A stretch of 64,000 nt of DNA from Bacteroides ilei (lineage in GTDB: Bacteria; Bacteroidota; Bacteroidia; Bacteroidales; Bacteroidaceae): contig NZ_LT635803.1 of NCBI RefSeq assembly GCF_900128495.1, positions 43,316-107,315 on the forward strand. The letters run 5' to 3'. Made by a program: the position numbers and the translations under genes. The notes below the pieces were generated by a model that was given only the letters and a program-made list of their open reading frames with translations, did not search any database and was not told the DNA's origin. Position 1 is the stretch's first letter; every line of letters begins with the position of its first letter. Positions 43,894 to 53,873 of this stretch are shown here, one piece after another.

Positions 43894-44922
43894 ATGAAAA
43901 AGCTAATATCTGCGCTTACCTTTGCGCTTTGTATGGCATCGGCAGCAGCTCAGACTGTCGATTTGAGTGAATGGAAGAAATATTTGCCCGAAATCCACGG
44001 TACCGTGCGTGGTAAGTATGAGTATCAGACCACCACAGACGAACAGCGGTTCCAGGTCCGTAACGCGCGTGTCAGCATTACGGGAAAAGTGCTGCCCATC
44101 GTGAGCTATAAGGCCGAAATCGACCTCTCCGACGAGGGGCAGATCAAGATGCTCGACGCCTTTGCCCGCGTGTCTCCTTTCAAGGGATGGGATTTTACGG
44201 TAGGGCAGATGCGTGTGCCCTTCACCATCGATGCGCACCGTTCTCCCCACCAGCAGTATTTTGCCAACCGTTCGTTCATCGCCAAGCAGATGGGAAGCTT
44301 GCGTGATGCCGGTGCTACCGTGAAGTATTCGCAGAAGGAAGGTTTCCCCTTCGCGCTCGAGGCGGGACTTTTCAGCGGTTCGGGACTGACCGAACAGAAG
44401 GGATGGCACAAGGTGCTGTGCTACTCTGCCAAGCTGGAAATGATGCCTTTCAAGGGATATAACCTAACGCTGAGCACGCAGCGTGTGCGCCCCGAACATA
44501 ACAATATCTATATGTATGACGCCGGTACCTACTACGATTGGAACAACTGGCATTTCGAGGTAGAGGCCATGTACAAGCGGTATGCCCATGCGGCCTTCGA
44601 CGATGTATGGTCGGTCGATGCCTTCGTGAACTACGACTGGTGGATGAAGAAGCCCAAATCACTTGTCAAGAAGATCTCTTTCCTGGCCCGCTTCGACTAT
44701 ATGGGCGACAGCAGTACGGGTGAATCCGATCCCGATACCGGAAAGCTGTATATCACCGATTACCAGCGCAAGCGTATCACCGGCGGACTTACCTTCAGCT
44801 TCGGTAAGCCTTTCCAGGCCGATCTCCGTCTCAACTATGAGAAATATTTTTATGACGACCTCTCTTTCGCCAAGGAATCCGAACAAGACAAGCTGGTGGT
44901 CGAAATGATGGTCCGCTTCTGA
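43894..44922 (+). CDS. OprO/OprP-type phosphate-selective porin family protein
   Basis: A 342-residue outer-membrane barrel protein. The signal peptide is MKKLISALTFALCMASAAAQ. Alternating strands follow, with typical family strings RFQVRNARVSITGKVLPIVS, FTVGQMRVPFT, RSFIAKQMGSLRDAGATVKY and a C-terminal phenylalanine (MVRF), the outer-membrane assembly signal. Phosphate or polyphosphate selectivity is only a family association. The start is the ATG opening the signal peptide; five further upstream codons are in frame. Confidence 0.85.
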   Translation: MKKLISALTFALCMASAAAQTVDLSEWKKYLPEIHGTVRGKYEYQTTTDEQRFQVRNARVSITGKVLPIVSYKAEIDLSDEGQIKMLDAFARVSPFKGWDFTVGQMRVPFTIDAHRSPHQQYFANRSFIAKQMGSLRDAGATVKYSQKEGFPFALEAGLFSGSGLTEQKGWHKVLCYSAKLEMMPFKGYNLTLSTQRVRPEHNNIYMYDAGTYYDWNNWHFEVEAMYKRYAHAAFDDVWSVDAFVNYDWWMKKPKSLVKKISFLARFDYMGDSSTGESDPDTGKLYITDYQRKRITGGLTFSFGKPFQADLRLNYEKYFYDDLSFAKESEQDKLVVEMMVRF

Positions 44923-44938
44923 TGTCTTTTTAATTTTA

Positions 44939-44969
44939 TTGCATAAATCAAAAACATGTGCTACCTTTG
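44939..44969 (+). promoter_or_regulatory. promoter of aspS
   Basis: TTG (44939-44941), 20 bases, then TACCTTTG (44962-44969). The ATG at 44996 gives a short leader of about 20 bases. Confidence 0.55.
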
Positions 44970-44995
44970 CCGGGAAAACTAATATTTAAACAAAT

Positions 44996-46756
44996 ATGTT
45001 CAGAAGTCATACTTGCGGCGAATTAAGACTTGCCGATGCAGGCAAAAATGTGACACTGGCCGGATGGGTACAGCGTACACGTAAGATGGGCGGAATGACG
45101 TTTGTCGACCTCCGCGACCGTTATGGTATCACTCAGCTGGTTTTCAACACTGAGGTCAATGCCGAACTTTGTGAACGCGCCAACCACCTGGGACGTGAAT
45201 TCGTAATTCAGGTCAAAGGTACAGTTAGCGAACGTTCCAGCAAAAACAATAATATCCCGACAGGTGATATCGAGATCATCGTTTCAGAACTGAATATCCT
45301 GAATACGGCGCTTACTCCTCCTTTCACCATCGAAGACAATACCGACGGTGGCGACGACCTCCGTATGAAGTACCGTTACCTTGATTTGCGCCGTACTGCC
45401 GTACGGAAGAATCTGGAACTGCGCCACCGCATGACGATGGAGGTGCGCCGTTACCTCGACAGCAAGGGATTCCTCGAAGTGGAGACTCCGATGCTGATTG
45501 GTTCCACTCCCGAAGGTGCACGAGACTTCGTGGTTCCTTCCCGTATGAACCCGGGCCAGTTCTATGCGCTTCCCCAGTCTCCGCAGACTTTGAAGCAGCT
45601 TCTTATGGTTTCCGGTTTCGACCGTTACTTCCAGATCGTGAAGTGTTTCCGTGATGAAGACCTCCGTGCCGACCGTCAGCCGGAATTCACCCAGATCGAC
45701 TGCGAAATGAGTTTCGTTGAGCAGGAAGACATCATCGAAATGTTCGAAGGGATGGCCAAGCATCTGTTCAAGGTACTGCGCGGCGTGGAACTGAACGAAC
45801 CGTTCCTGCGTATGCCGTGGTCCGATGCCATGAAGTATTACGGCAGTGACAAACCCGACCTGCGTTTCGGCATGAAGTTTGTCGAACTGATGGATATCCT
45901 CAAGGGTTATGGCTTCTCCGTATTCGATAATGCAGCCTATATCGGCGGTATCTGTGCCGAAGGTGCTGCACACTATACACGCAAGCAGCTCGACCAGCTG
46001 ACCGAATTCGTGAAACGTCCGCAGATCGGTGCGAAAGGTATGGTGTACGCCCGTATCGAAGCCGATGGAAACGTCAAGTCGAGTGTCGACAAGTTCTATT
46101 CTCAGGAAGTGCTGCAGAAGATGAAGGAAGCCTTCGGTGCCAAACCGGGCGACCTGATCCTGATCCTGAGCGGCGACGATGCGATGAAGACCCGCAAGCA
46201 GTTGTGCGAACTGCGTCTGGAAATGGGTAACCAGCTCGGTCTCCGTGACAAGAACAAGTTTGCCTGCCTCTGGGTAGTCGATTTCCCGATGTTCGAATGG
46301 AGCGAGGAAGAAGGCCGTCTCATGGCTATGCACCATCCGTTCACTCACCCGAAAGATGAAGATATTCCGTTGCTCGATACAGATCCGGCTGCCGTACGTG
46401 CCGATGCCTACGATATGGTAGTAAACGGCGTTGAAGTAGGTGGTGGTTCTATCCGTATCCACGATTCACAGCTGCAGGCCAAGATGTTCGAGATCCTCGG
46501 CTTCACTCCCGAAAAGGCTCAGGAGCAGTTCGGCTTCCTGATGAATGCCTTCAAGTTCGGTGCTCCTCCTCACGGAGGTCTGGCATACGGTCTCGACCGT
46601 TGGGTATCCCTGTTTGCCGGTCTGGATTCCATCCGTGACTGCATCGCGTTCCCGAAGAACAATTCCGGCCGTGATGTCATGCTCGATGCTCCGGGCTTCC
46701 TCGACCAGAAACAGCTTGATGAATTGAATCTGATAGTCGATATCAAGGAGAAATGA
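44996..46756 (+). CDS. aspS: aspartyl-tRNA synthetase
   Basis: A 586-residue class IIb synthetase of the bacterial type. The N-terminal OB-fold anticodon domain contains GWVQRTRKMGGMTFVDLRDR. The catalytic core has motif 2 FRDEDLRADRQPEFTQ and motif 3 GLAYGLDRW, with the bacterial GAD insertion between. Length is normal. It charges tRNA-Asp with aspartate. It has its own promoter and is followed by a hairpin at 46801-46849. Confidence 0.98.
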   Translation: MFRSHTCGELRLADAGKNVTLAGWVQRTRKMGGMTFVDLRDRYGITQLVFNTEVNAELCERANHLGREFVIQVKGTVSERSSKNNNIPTGDIEIIVSELNILNTALTPPFTIEDNTDGGDDLRMKYRYLDLRRTAVRKNLELRHRMTMEVRRYLDSKGFLEVETPMLIGSTPEGARDFVVPSRMNPGQFYALPQSPQTLKQLLMVSGFDRYFQIVKCFRDEDLRADRQPEFTQIDCEMSFVEQEDIIEMFEGMAKHLFKVLRGVELNEPFLRMPWSDAMKYYGSDKPDLRFGMKFVELMDILKGYGFSVFDNAAYIGGICAEGAAHYTRKQLDQLTEFVKRPQIGAKGMVYARIEADGNVKSSVDKFYSQEVLQKMKEAFGAKPGDLILILSGDDAMKTRKQLCELRLEMGNQLGLRDKNKFACLWVVDFPMFEWSEEEGRLMAMHHPFTHPKDEDIPLLDTDPAAVRADAYDMVVNGVEVGGGSIRIHDSQLQAKMFEILGFTPEKAQEQFGFLMNAFKFGAPPHGGLAYGLDRWVSLFAGLDSIRDCIAFPKNNSGRDVMLDAPGFLDQKQLDELNLIVDIKEK

Positions 46757-46800
46757 TCCGTCATTCCGCCTTGTAGCCGACGGCTGTCCGTTATCATAAA

Positions 46801-46849
46801 GCGGAGGGTGTCTGTTCTGCAGTTTGCAGCGTTACAGTACACCCTTCGC
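46801..46849 (+). terminator. probable terminator after aspS
   Basis: GCGGAGGGTGT (46801-46811) pairs with ACACCCTTCGC (46839-46849), one mismatch, followed by a T-rich stretch. It lies 44 bases past the aspS stop. Confidence 0.5.
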
Positions 46850-46895
46850 TTCCGTTTGTATTTTATATTCCTTTTGTCTTCTCACTTCACCAGTC

Positions 46896-47285
46896 ATGAA
46901 AGAACATGTACGCATCTTCCGGTTTGCCGTCATCGGTACGCTGAACGCCGTTATCACCGCCATTGTGGTAGGGGTGCTCATGCAGCTGTGCCGTCAGGAG
47001 TATACGGTGGCAAACATTGCGGCTTATGTGGTGGCGCAGATCCATAATTTCGTGTGGTGCAAGTATTGGATATTTCCTCTTGATCCGGATGCGAAAAAAA
47101 ACAGCATCTGGCATCAGATGCTGTTTTTTGCCGGGGCGTTTGCCATTGCTTATCTCGCCCAGTTTATGTTTCTGCTCGTGCTCGTCGAGCTTCTGCATGT
47201 CAACGAGTATCTGGCCCAGTTCTTCGGACTTTTCATCTATGGGGCCATCAATTTCCTTGCCAATAAGTTTGTCACTTTCCGCTGA
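46896..47285 (+). CDS. GtrA-family membrane protein
   Basis: A 129-residue protein with four membrane helices, GtrA type: FRFAVIGTLNAVITAIVVGV, YVVAQIHNFVWCKYWIF (conserved N-F-x-x-x-K-x-W-x-F), FFAGAFAIAYLAQFMFLLVL and GAINFLANKFVTF. GtrA proteins are thought to help move polyprenyl-linked sugars across the membrane for surface glycan modification. The start at 46896 is the ATG before KEHVRIF. Its 3' end overlaps the convergent fucP gene by 14 bases. Confidence 0.88.
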   Translation: MKEHVRIFRFAVIGTLNAVITAIVVGVLMQLCRQEYTVANIAAYVVAQIHNFVWCKYWIFPLDPDAKKNSIWHQMLFFAGAFAIAYLAQFMFLLVLVELLHVNEYLAQFFGLFIYGAINFLANKFVTFR

Positions 47286-48501
47286 CGGCCTTCCGGCTTC
47301 TCAGCAGGTCGGCTGCAAATGCCAGAATAACCAGGTAGCACACCAGCGGTACAATAAATCCTGTGGCCATGTTGATCCGGTCGGCTATCACTCCCATGAT
47401 TACAGGAGCCACTGCTCCGCCCGCTATCCCCATAATGAGGTACGATGAAGCCCTTTTCGTGTGTTCTCCCAGCCCTTTGATCGACAGGGCGAAGATGGTA
47501 GGGAACATGATCGATTCACACAGGAAACAGAGAAAAAAGGCCAGTACCGCCCCGAATCCTTTCCCGAATATCACGATGACCATGCTCACCACGGCTCCTG
47601 TAGCCAGGTAGGCCAGCATCTTTTCCGCCCGTATGTATTCCATGACCCAACTGGCAGCCATACGTCCGGCCATGAACAGTCCCATTCCTCCGAACGACAG
47701 CCACAGAGCGGCTTCACGCGGTTCTATTCCGGCATTTTCATTCACGTAGTTGATGAAGAAGCTGTTCACCCCCGTCTGTGCCGCCACGTAGAAGAAGAGG
47801 GCTATCAGCCCGAATACGAAGCGTCGGTGGCTCCACAGCCCGCCCCCGTTTCCGTCACGGGTGGCCGATTTGTCTTCTTCCACGGTAATTTCCGGCAGTT
47901 TGATTCTGGAGAATACCAGTGCCACAGCCAGTACCACACAGCCTATGATGGCATAGGGAGCTGCCACACTGCCTTCACCGCCGTCGGCCGCGAAGATGAA
48001 GAGTCCGCCCACCAGCGGCCCGCATATCCATCCCAGTCCGTTGAACGATTGCGAGAGGTTAATGCGCCGTTCGGCCGATTCCCTGTCGCCCAGCACCGTA
48101 ACGTACGGGTTGGCCGCCGTCTCCAGGCAGGCCAGTCCGCACCCGATGATCAGCAGCGAGAACAGGAAGAAGTTGAATGACATGATCCGTTCTCCCGGAA
48201 TGAACAGGAGGGCGCCTGCACCGTACAGCAGCAGTCCGGTCACCACGCCTGCCCGGTATCCGTATTTCCGGATGATGTTTCCGGCAGGCAGGGCCATCAG
48301 GCAGTAGCTGCCGTATACCACGGCCTGTATCATGGCCGAGTGAGCTTTCGATATGCTCAGCGCATCCTGGAAATGCTTGTTCAGCACGTCCAGGATACTG
48401 TGTGCGAATCCCCATAGAAAAAAGAGGGTCGTAATCAGTATGAAGGGGGTCAGGTAGTTTTTCCCGTCCCGGGTCTTTACCAGTTTTGCGTTCGATTTCA
48501 T
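47272..48501 (-). CDS. fucP: L-fucose:proton symporter-type sugar MFS transporter
   Basis: A 409-residue, 12-helix major facilitator of the FucP family: LTPFILITTLFFLWGFAHSI at the N terminus, AALETA-like CLETAANPYVTVLG and the RRINLSQSFNGLGWICGPL region. FucP imports L-fucose. Here it is the last gene of the manC-wzi-lipocalin-upxY-fkp-fucP unit, directly after the fucose-salvage gene fkp, which supports fucose as the substrate. Confidence 0.9.
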   Translation of the reverse strand: MKSNAKLVKTRDGKNYLTPFILITTLFFLWGFAHSILDVLNKHFQDALSISKAHSAMIQAVVYGSYCLMALPAGNIIRKYGYRAGVVTGLLLYGAGALLFIPGERIMSFNFFLFSLLIIGCGLACLETAANPYVTVLGDRESAERRINLSQSFNGLGWICGPLVGGLFIFAADGGEGSVAAPYAIIGCVVLAVALVFSRIKLPEITVEEDKSATRDGNGGGLWSHRRFVFGLIALFFYVAAQTGVNSFFINYVNENAGIEPREAALWLSFGGMGLFMAGRMAASWVMEYIRAEKMLAYLATGAVVSMVIVIFGKGFGAVLAFFLCFLCESIMFPTIFALSIKGLGEHTKRASSYLIMGIAGGAVAPVIMGVIADRINMATGFIVPLVCYLVILAFAADLLRSRKAVSGK

Positions 48502-48523
48502 TTCAATGTCATTGTTAGGTTTA

Positions 48524-51373
48524 TCAGCTCCGGCTTACTTCCAGCCCTTTGGTCGACAGGCTCATCTCCACAAACCGTGCCCGGTTGTTGGGCGGATTCT
48601 GGTTCAGCCGCTGGCGTATGCGCACGGCCGCTTCCGGATCCTTGGCTACCATGTAGAGGTATCCGCCTCCGCCTGCTCCGGGCAGTTTGTATCCCAGGCA
48701 CAGGTCATCTATCCGTGCCGTCAGGGCCGCTACCGCCTCCGGGTTGGTCCCTGCATCCAGGCGCTGGTTCTGTTCCCAGGTCTTCCGTATCAGCAGTCCC
48801 GTTTCCGTGAAGTTGTTGCGCAGAATGGCGTCATACAGGTCCAGTGCATGCTGCTTCATCTGCCGCAGCAGTTCCAGGTGTTCTGTCGAGTTCAGGAACA
48901 TGCCCCGTACAATCTCGGCCAGAATGCCCTTGGCGGTACGTGTTATGCCGGTGTAGTACAGCAGGTGGCACTGGCGGTATTCGTCGTCGGTAAACAGGTG
49001 TTCAGGCAGCCAGCGCACCATCGGTTCCTGGTTCCATCCCGGCTGTGTCTGCAGCAGCTTCACTCCTTGCAGCACCCCGCCGTACTGGTCCTGCCAGCCG
49101 CCTCCCGTAGTGAGCAGCTGTTCCAGTATCAGAGTACGGCTGCCTATGGCATGCTTGTCCCAGTTTAGTCCGCAGAAGTCGTTCACGGCTCCCAGCACGG
49201 TCGATGCCAGGATTGAGCTGGTACCCAGTCCCGATCCTGCCGGGATGGCCGACAGCAGCGTGATCTCGATTCCTGCCCCGAATGCCTTCAGCTGTTCCTC
49301 CAGCGAGTTGAACTTTTCGGCCGAGAAGGTAGGGTGGAATCCTGCCAGCACCAATGCCGCCTTCGGGATCGAGAAGGGCGATCCCACCTTGTTGAAGCTG
49401 TACAGCTCCTCGTAGGTCGATACGGTTTCCATGGCGCCCAGGTCGATCGAGCGCAGTGTCACTTTGTATTGGTCCGATGGTTTGACGTATACCTGCAGCG
49501 GCGGTTGTCCGTTCAGTTCGATGGCGATGTTCACCACGTTACCTCCTTCCATCAGACTGTAGGGTGGGGTATCGGTCCATCCTCCTGCCAGGTCAATCCG
49601 CACCGGGCTCCGTCCCCACACAATCTGGTCGGCGTAGACCGACATCGTAGGATGCTGGTTATGGTCTACGGTAGCGGTCAGCCCTTTGCGCATCAGGCCG
49701 AAAGCCTTCTCCTCCTGCCGTCCGGTTTCCGCCGGATCACCGGCTGCCGACAGCTGCGCCACTCTGGCACGGAACATGGCGTCGTTGATGCGCGTCATCA
49801 GCGGAGCCGTTTCAGGCAGTCCGGCCGGCAGTTCCAGACCGTACCGGGCAAATGCCTCGGCAGCCTCCTGCAGGTCCAGCTGGTAGAACACACTGTGCTC
49901 ATAGTTCCTGGCCAGAGCCGTCCAGCTCTGCTTGCGGAACTCCTCCCGCTGTGCGGTAAGCCGCCGCAGGTTGGCGTATGCCGAAATCTCGTCGGCCGAA
50001 ACCTTCCGGGCCTCTGTCCATATCCGTTTCCCGGCCTCTTCTTCCGGATTCGTAGTCATCCAGCGCATCACGGCACCCAGTTCGTCCACATCCTTGCATA
50101 CCGGGAAAATCCGGGCAGCCTGCAGGTCGCCGTTCTGTTCAATCTCCCCGGCGGTCAGTCCCCTCTGTGCCAGCCATTCGCTTACCGGTCTGCCCATATA
50201 CATCGTAGCCTGGTTGTCCAGCGCCCCCTTGAAGGCGTCATTGAACCCGTACGGGCGCGCTGCCAGTTCCGTTTCGCCCATCGGCACCACGTCTATGCAC
50301 ACCCCTTCGGGCACATCCAGGCACCAGTCGTTTACAGGTACCCCCGTAATGATATGCCGTCTGTGCAGTGTCCATCGGGCACCCACACAGCTGTTTTCAA
50401 TCCATACCTCCGTATTCTCGCCCGTCAGCCGGAAGCTGTTCACCGCATTCTGTATAAAGATGGAAGGATGCGGCTTTACCTTCTTCAGCATGATGGCCCG
50501 CTGGTCGGTCACACAGTTCTGCACAGCCAGTGTCGACGAGATCATCTCCCGGCTTGTACCGTAGTGGTGGAATTCACCTCCCGGCAGCGGCAGTATGGCT
50601 ACACTCAGCCTGTTCAGCTCTTCGTCGGCTATGCGCGGATGCTCGCCCAGTGCCGGTCCGAACTCCGAATACATGTCGTAGAATACCGGCTTCCCGTCCT
50701 TCACCGAACGCTTTGCCATCAGTTCCACGGCCTTGTCGCTCAGCAGCCAGATACCTATGTCCATCAGGAACAGATAGTCCTGCATCAGTCCGCCCAGCTC
50801 TTCCACACTCGGTTTCTGCAGCATGAAGTCCAGCTTTTCCGGGTTGTTTCTCGATGAAACAAACACCCCGTGGTTCTTCGCCAGTTCCGGGTCGGCCCAC
50901 AGACCGTAGCACACCACGTCGGCTTCCGGAATTTCCTGCAGCGCTTCGGTGGCACGTATGTACACGTCGCCGCTGGCCACCAGGGTATGCAGGGTGTCGG
51001 GAGCCTTGCGCATAATCCGTTCATAGAGCGGGAGCTGCAGTGACAGCAGGTTCTGCGACAGTTTCTGTCCGCGTCCCCACCTGAATACCGGGATAGGGGT
51101 GAGTATCTTCCCCGAAGGCGCATATCCCGGCAGGCGCCGGCTCTGTCCACCCGCGTGCAGCAGGATGCGCTTCTCTTTGGCGAGCCATCCCGCCAGACTT
51201 TCCGTATTCCCTTCGTATTCCTTGCAAGCCTGCAGCAGCCATGTCGTACCTCCTCCCGAGCCCAGCTTGCAGCCTATCGGGTCCGAGGTGCAGAACCATT
51301 CGTTCCGGTCTGCATGTTCGATATCATGGAAACATTCCACCAGATTCGGTGGAAGCGACAATAATTTCTTCAT
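48524..51373 (-). CDS. fkp: bifunctional L-fucokinase / GDP-L-fucose pyrophosphorylase
   Basis: A 949-residue protein matching Bacteroides Fkp in length and sequence character. The N-terminal nucleotidyltransferase has LGSGGGTTWLL, LLHAGGQSRRLPGYAPSGK and DIGIWLLSD. The C-terminal GHMP kinase has WGRSPVRIDLAGGWTDTPPY, AIPAGSGLGTSSILASTVLG and LPGAGGGGYLYMV. It phosphorylates exogenous L-fucose and makes GDP-fucose for capsules and O-glycoproteins. The start MKKLLSLPPN at 51373 matches the family; two upstream in-frame ATGs are less likely. Confidence 0.97.
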   Translation of the reverse strand: MKKLLSLPPNLVECFHDIEHADRNEWFCTSDPIGCKLGSGGGTTWLLQACKEYEGNTESLAGWLAKEKRILLHAGGQSRRLPGYAPSGKILTPIPVFRWGRGQKLSQNLLSLQLPLYERIMRKAPDTLHTLVASGDVYIRATEALQEIPEADVVCYGLWADPELAKNHGVFVSSRNNPEKLDFMLQKPSVEELGGLMQDYLFLMDIGIWLLSDKAVELMAKRSVKDGKPVFYDMYSEFGPALGEHPRIADEELNRLSVAILPLPGGEFHHYGTSREMISSTLAVQNCVTDQRAIMLKKVKPHPSIFIQNAVNSFRLTGENTEVWIENSCVGARWTLHRRHIITGVPVNDWCLDVPEGVCIDVVPMGETELAARPYGFNDAFKGALDNQATMYMGRPVSEWLAQRGLTAGEIEQNGDLQAARIFPVCKDVDELGAVMRWMTTNPEEEAGKRIWTEARKVSADEISAYANLRRLTAQREEFRKQSWTALARNYEHSVFYQLDLQEAAEAFARYGLELPAGLPETAPLMTRINDAMFRARVAQLSAAGDPAETGRQEEKAFGLMRKGLTATVDHNQHPTMSVYADQIVWGRSPVRIDLAGGWTDTPPYSLMEGGNVVNIAIELNGQPPLQVYVKPSDQYKVTLRSIDLGAMETVSTYEELYSFNKVGSPFSIPKAALVLAGFHPTFSAEKFNSLEEQLKAFGAGIEITLLSAIPAGSGLGTSSILASTVLGAVNDFCGLNWDKHAIGSRTLILEQLLTTGGGWQDQYGGVLQGVKLLQTQPGWNQEPMVRWLPEHLFTDDEYRQCHLLYYTGITRTAKGILAEIVRGMFLNSTEHLELLRQMKQHALDLYDAILRNNFTETGLLIRKTWEQNQRLDAGTNPEAVAALTARIDDLCLGYKLPGAGGGGYLYMVAKDPEAAVRIRQRLNQNPPNNRARFVEMSLSTKGLEVSRS

Positions 51374-51386
51374 CTTCATCGTAAAT

Positions 51387-51899
51387 TTATTGGTTGGCCT
51401 TTTCAATGTACCCCACCGGAATCTCCACTTTGGCGTATCCCAGCTGGTCTATCTGTACCGTCACCTGCGTTTTTCCGTCCACCACGATCAGTTCACCTTC
51501 CAGTCCGGTCAGCGGACCTTTGATTACCCGCACCCGTTCACCCTTCTGAAGCGGTTCACTTACGAACGATACCGCCTCTTCCGAGAAGTCGAGCATGAAC
51601 CGGAACCGTTCCATCTCCTCGTCGCGTATCACGGCAGGTCTGTGCGTGCAGCGGTCTATCAGTGTCCCCGTAATGGCGGGAACCTCCTGCATGAGCCGGA
51701 TGCGTCCCTTTTCGCCTGTCCGCACAAAGATCATCATCGGTATCACCACCACCTGCAGCTTCTTTTTCCGGTCGCTCCATTGCCTTACCACTTCCTGTAC
51801 AGGCAGGTAATGTTCCACGCCCATCATTCCCAGCTTTTCAGCTGTTTTCTTTTCGTGATGCATGCGTACATACATCGCATACCAGTGTAGTTTTTCCAT
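51387..51899 (-). CDS. UpxY-type NusG-like transcription antiterminator
   Basis: A 170-residue NusG paralogue: an N-terminal NGN domain (MEKLHWYAMYVRMHHEKKTA, VVRQWSDRKKKLQVVVIPMM) and a C-terminal KOW domain (KGERVRVIKGPLTGLEGELI). Bacteroides UpxY proteins prevent premature termination in capsule operons and are normally the first gene there. Here the gene is the fourth of six, between a lipocalin-like lipoprotein and fkp. It may therefore act on this operon or on a distant glycan locus. The start at MEKLHWY (51899) is chosen. Confidence 0.85.
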   Translation of the reverse strand: MEKLHWYAMYVRMHHEKKTAEKLGMMGVEHYLPVQEVVRQWSDRKKKLQVVVIPMMIFVRTGEKGRIRLMQEVPAITGTLIDRCTHRPAVIRDEEMERFRFMLDFSEEAVSFVSEPLQKGERVRVIKGPLTGLEGELIVVDGKTQVTVQIDQLGYAKVEIPVGYIEKANQ

Positions 51900-51926
51900 A
51901 TCGGAAAACAAAGTTAATAGAAATTT

Positions 51927-52388
51927 TTAGAACTTTCTGAAAGTCAGGGTAGCGTAATTCGATTCCAGCACCAGTTCCTTGCCCGTCAGCTTCTGTATCC
52001 GGAAAAGGGTATAGCCGGCATTGTCCATCCCGAAGGGTTTCATCTGCTCGTCGGTAGCGTTCTTCTTGCTGTCGCTGGTTGCCGCCCTCACCTTGAACTC
52101 ACTCATGGCTACAGCGTTGTCATCCAGGTATTCCAACCGTCCTATAAAGGCACCGTATCCGTTTTCACCCTGTTTCTCGGCCACTTCCACCACCTGGCGT
52201 GTAATGCTGTAGTAGATGCGTTCACACCGGTGTCCGGTCCCGTCGTCCAGCGTAGTGAACGATTCCAGTTTCCACATGCCTTCCAGCTTGTCGTTGATGG
52301 GTGCCTTGCTGCACCCGTTCAGGCACAGCACAGCCGCCAGTATCCATACCGGCAGCAGTATCTGGTATAGTCTTTCCTTCCGTATCAT
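51927..52388 (-). CDS. lipocalin-like lipoprotein
   Basis: A 153-residue exported lipoprotein. The hydrophobic N terminus ends in LNGC (lipobox), followed by KAPINDKLEGMWKLESFTTL, a typical opening strand of Bacteroides lipocalin-like domains. Further strands are GAFIGRLEYLDDNAVAMSEF and a final LTFRKF. It probably binds a small ligand or stabilises an envelope complex; the function is unknown. ATG at 52388 overlaps the stop of the Wzi-like gene by four bases (ATGA), so the two are translationally coupled. Confidence 0.7.
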   Translation of the reverse strand: MIRKERLYQILLPVWILAAVLCLNGCSKAPINDKLEGMWKLESFTTLDDGTGHRCERIYYSITRQVVEVAEKQGENGYGAFIGRLEYLDDNAVAMSEFKVRAATSDSKKNATDEQMKPFGMDNAGYTLFRIQKLTGKELVLESNYATLTFRKF

Positions 52389-53857
52389 TTCAGGAGTCCT
52401 CCCGTCTTTTTCAGTGTAATCATGCCCCCGGTGCTGTTCCCCAGGTAATTTCCTCTGTCCAGTCCCAGTGCGGCCGAAACGCTCCATCCTGCGGCCCATG
52501 CCGGACGGTAAGTCACCTCATACAGTGAGCTGAACTGCTTGTGCTGCTTGTCGAGCGGAGCCGAATAGGTTCCCCAGTGGCGCACCATCGAAGCCAGGAT
52601 ACGGTAGCTCCATTCGCTTGAAGGGTTGCCCGATACGCCCACATGGTTCGAGCGTACCCGGTTGCTCTTGAATGAGTTGGTATGGTTGGCATTATACTGC
52701 GGTCCCGGTATCAGCGGGTTCCCCAGTGCGGCACCCCAATGCTGCCAGCCCAGGTACTCGCCGTTGTTGAAGTAGTTGTCGCCTCCGCTCTGCTGCACGT
52801 CGTGGAACGATCCGCCCACACCGTCATACAGCAGCGGTCCGGTCTGGTCCTTGGTAGCCATCCCTTCCCACAGCAGGGCCGATACCCACCTGTTCTTCGG
52901 GAGCGTCACCTCCAGTCCCAGCTGTCCGTCCTTCCAGCGTCCGTACTGCCAGAACATCTGCGAGTGGTCCTCGTAGTAATGCTCCAGATATCCCCGTACT
53001 TTCCAGTCTTCTCCATAATAGGTCAGTGCAAAGTTCCAGCTTCCGCAGTGGTTTCCCTGCACGTTCTGCAGCGTACTCTCATGTTTCGGAATCAGGATTT
53101 TGAAGAAGTCCTTCAGTCCGTTCGGCATGTTCGATACCAGCTTCCCCCCGTCGGCGGTCATGGTCATACGTTTCCCTCCGAACTGTGCCGCATGCAGGAT
53201 GCCCACCTCAAATTCCATCGGGAACTTTTCCCGGTTCCCTATGCGCATAGCCAGCGACTTGCTGTGCATCAGCACATTCTTCGTATACGATGCACCTACG
53301 GGCACATAACTTTCCTGCCAGTTGCCGTCGGTAAACAGTCCGTAGGCTATGTGAGCCTTCATGGCTATCCAGTTTCCCGTACCCGGCACCGTCAGGTAGT
53401 CGACCGTGAGCCGCACCTGCGGCACCGGCCGTGCGTTCGGTCCTTCCACCATCATCCCGCTGCTCAGTTCGTGGTTCTTCTCCAGCGGAAATCCGTACCG
53501 CTCCTTGCTTCCCACGCTCAGCGTCAGCATTTTCCACGCTATGTCGGCATACAGCTGCTGCACCACGAAGTCGGCCGTCTGGTTTGCCGTTCCGGCCAGG
53601 TCCACACCCGTTTCCAGTCGCCAGTGGTGTTTCATCTCCTTGCGGTAAGTCAGCCCCGCACGCAGATACCCGCTGTTAGGCTTTTCGCTCGAAAGTCCGA
53701 AGCGGTTGGCGGTAAACCACAGCGGGGCGTAGGTGCCGTCCGATGCGTTTGCGCTCGCTTCCACCCGGTACGTCAGCGTAGAGTCCGTCTGTGCCCCTGC
53801 GGCGGCAGGAAACAGTCCTCCCGCCAGGCATAATAAAGTTCCTAGTAATCGTTTCAT
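52385..53857 (-). CDS. capsule assembly Wzi-family outer-membrane protein
   Basis: A 490-residue outer-membrane beta-barrel protein. The signal peptide (MKRLLGTLLCLAGGLFPAAA) sets the start at 53857 and removes a 51-codon upstream extension that merely reads antisense-like sequence over manC. Family strings include YAPLWFTANRFGLSS and GKERYGFPLEKNHELSSGMM-like SKERYGFPLEKN. Wzi proteins attach or organise capsule polysaccharide at the surface. The gene follows manC by 16 bases, linking GDP-sugar supply to surface glycan. Confidence 0.82.
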   Translation of the reverse strand: MKRLLGTLLCLAGGLFPAAAGAQTDSTLTYRVEASANASDGTYAPLWFTANRFGLSSEKPNSGYLRAGLTYRKEMKHHWRLETGVDLAGTANQTADFVVQQLYADIAWKMLTLSVGSKERYGFPLEKNHELSSGMMVEGPNARPVPQVRLTVDYLTVPGTGNWIAMKAHIAYGLFTDGNWQESYVPVGASYTKNVLMHSKSLAMRIGNREKFPMEFEVGILHAAQFGGKRMTMTADGGKLVSNMPNGLKDFFKILIPKHESTLQNVQGNHCGSWNFALTYYGEDWKVRGYLEHYYEDHSQMFWQYGRWKDGQLGLEVTLPKNRWVSALLWEGMATKDQTGPLLYDGVGGSFHDVQQSGGDNYFNNGEYLGWQHWGAALGNPLIPGPQYNANHTNSFKSNRVRSNHVGVSGNPSSEWSYRILASMVRHWGTYSAPLDKQHKQFSSLYEVTYRPAWAAGWSVSAALGLDRGNYLGNSTGGMITLKKTGGLLK

Positions 53858-53873
53858 CCGGTTTCTTCGTCTT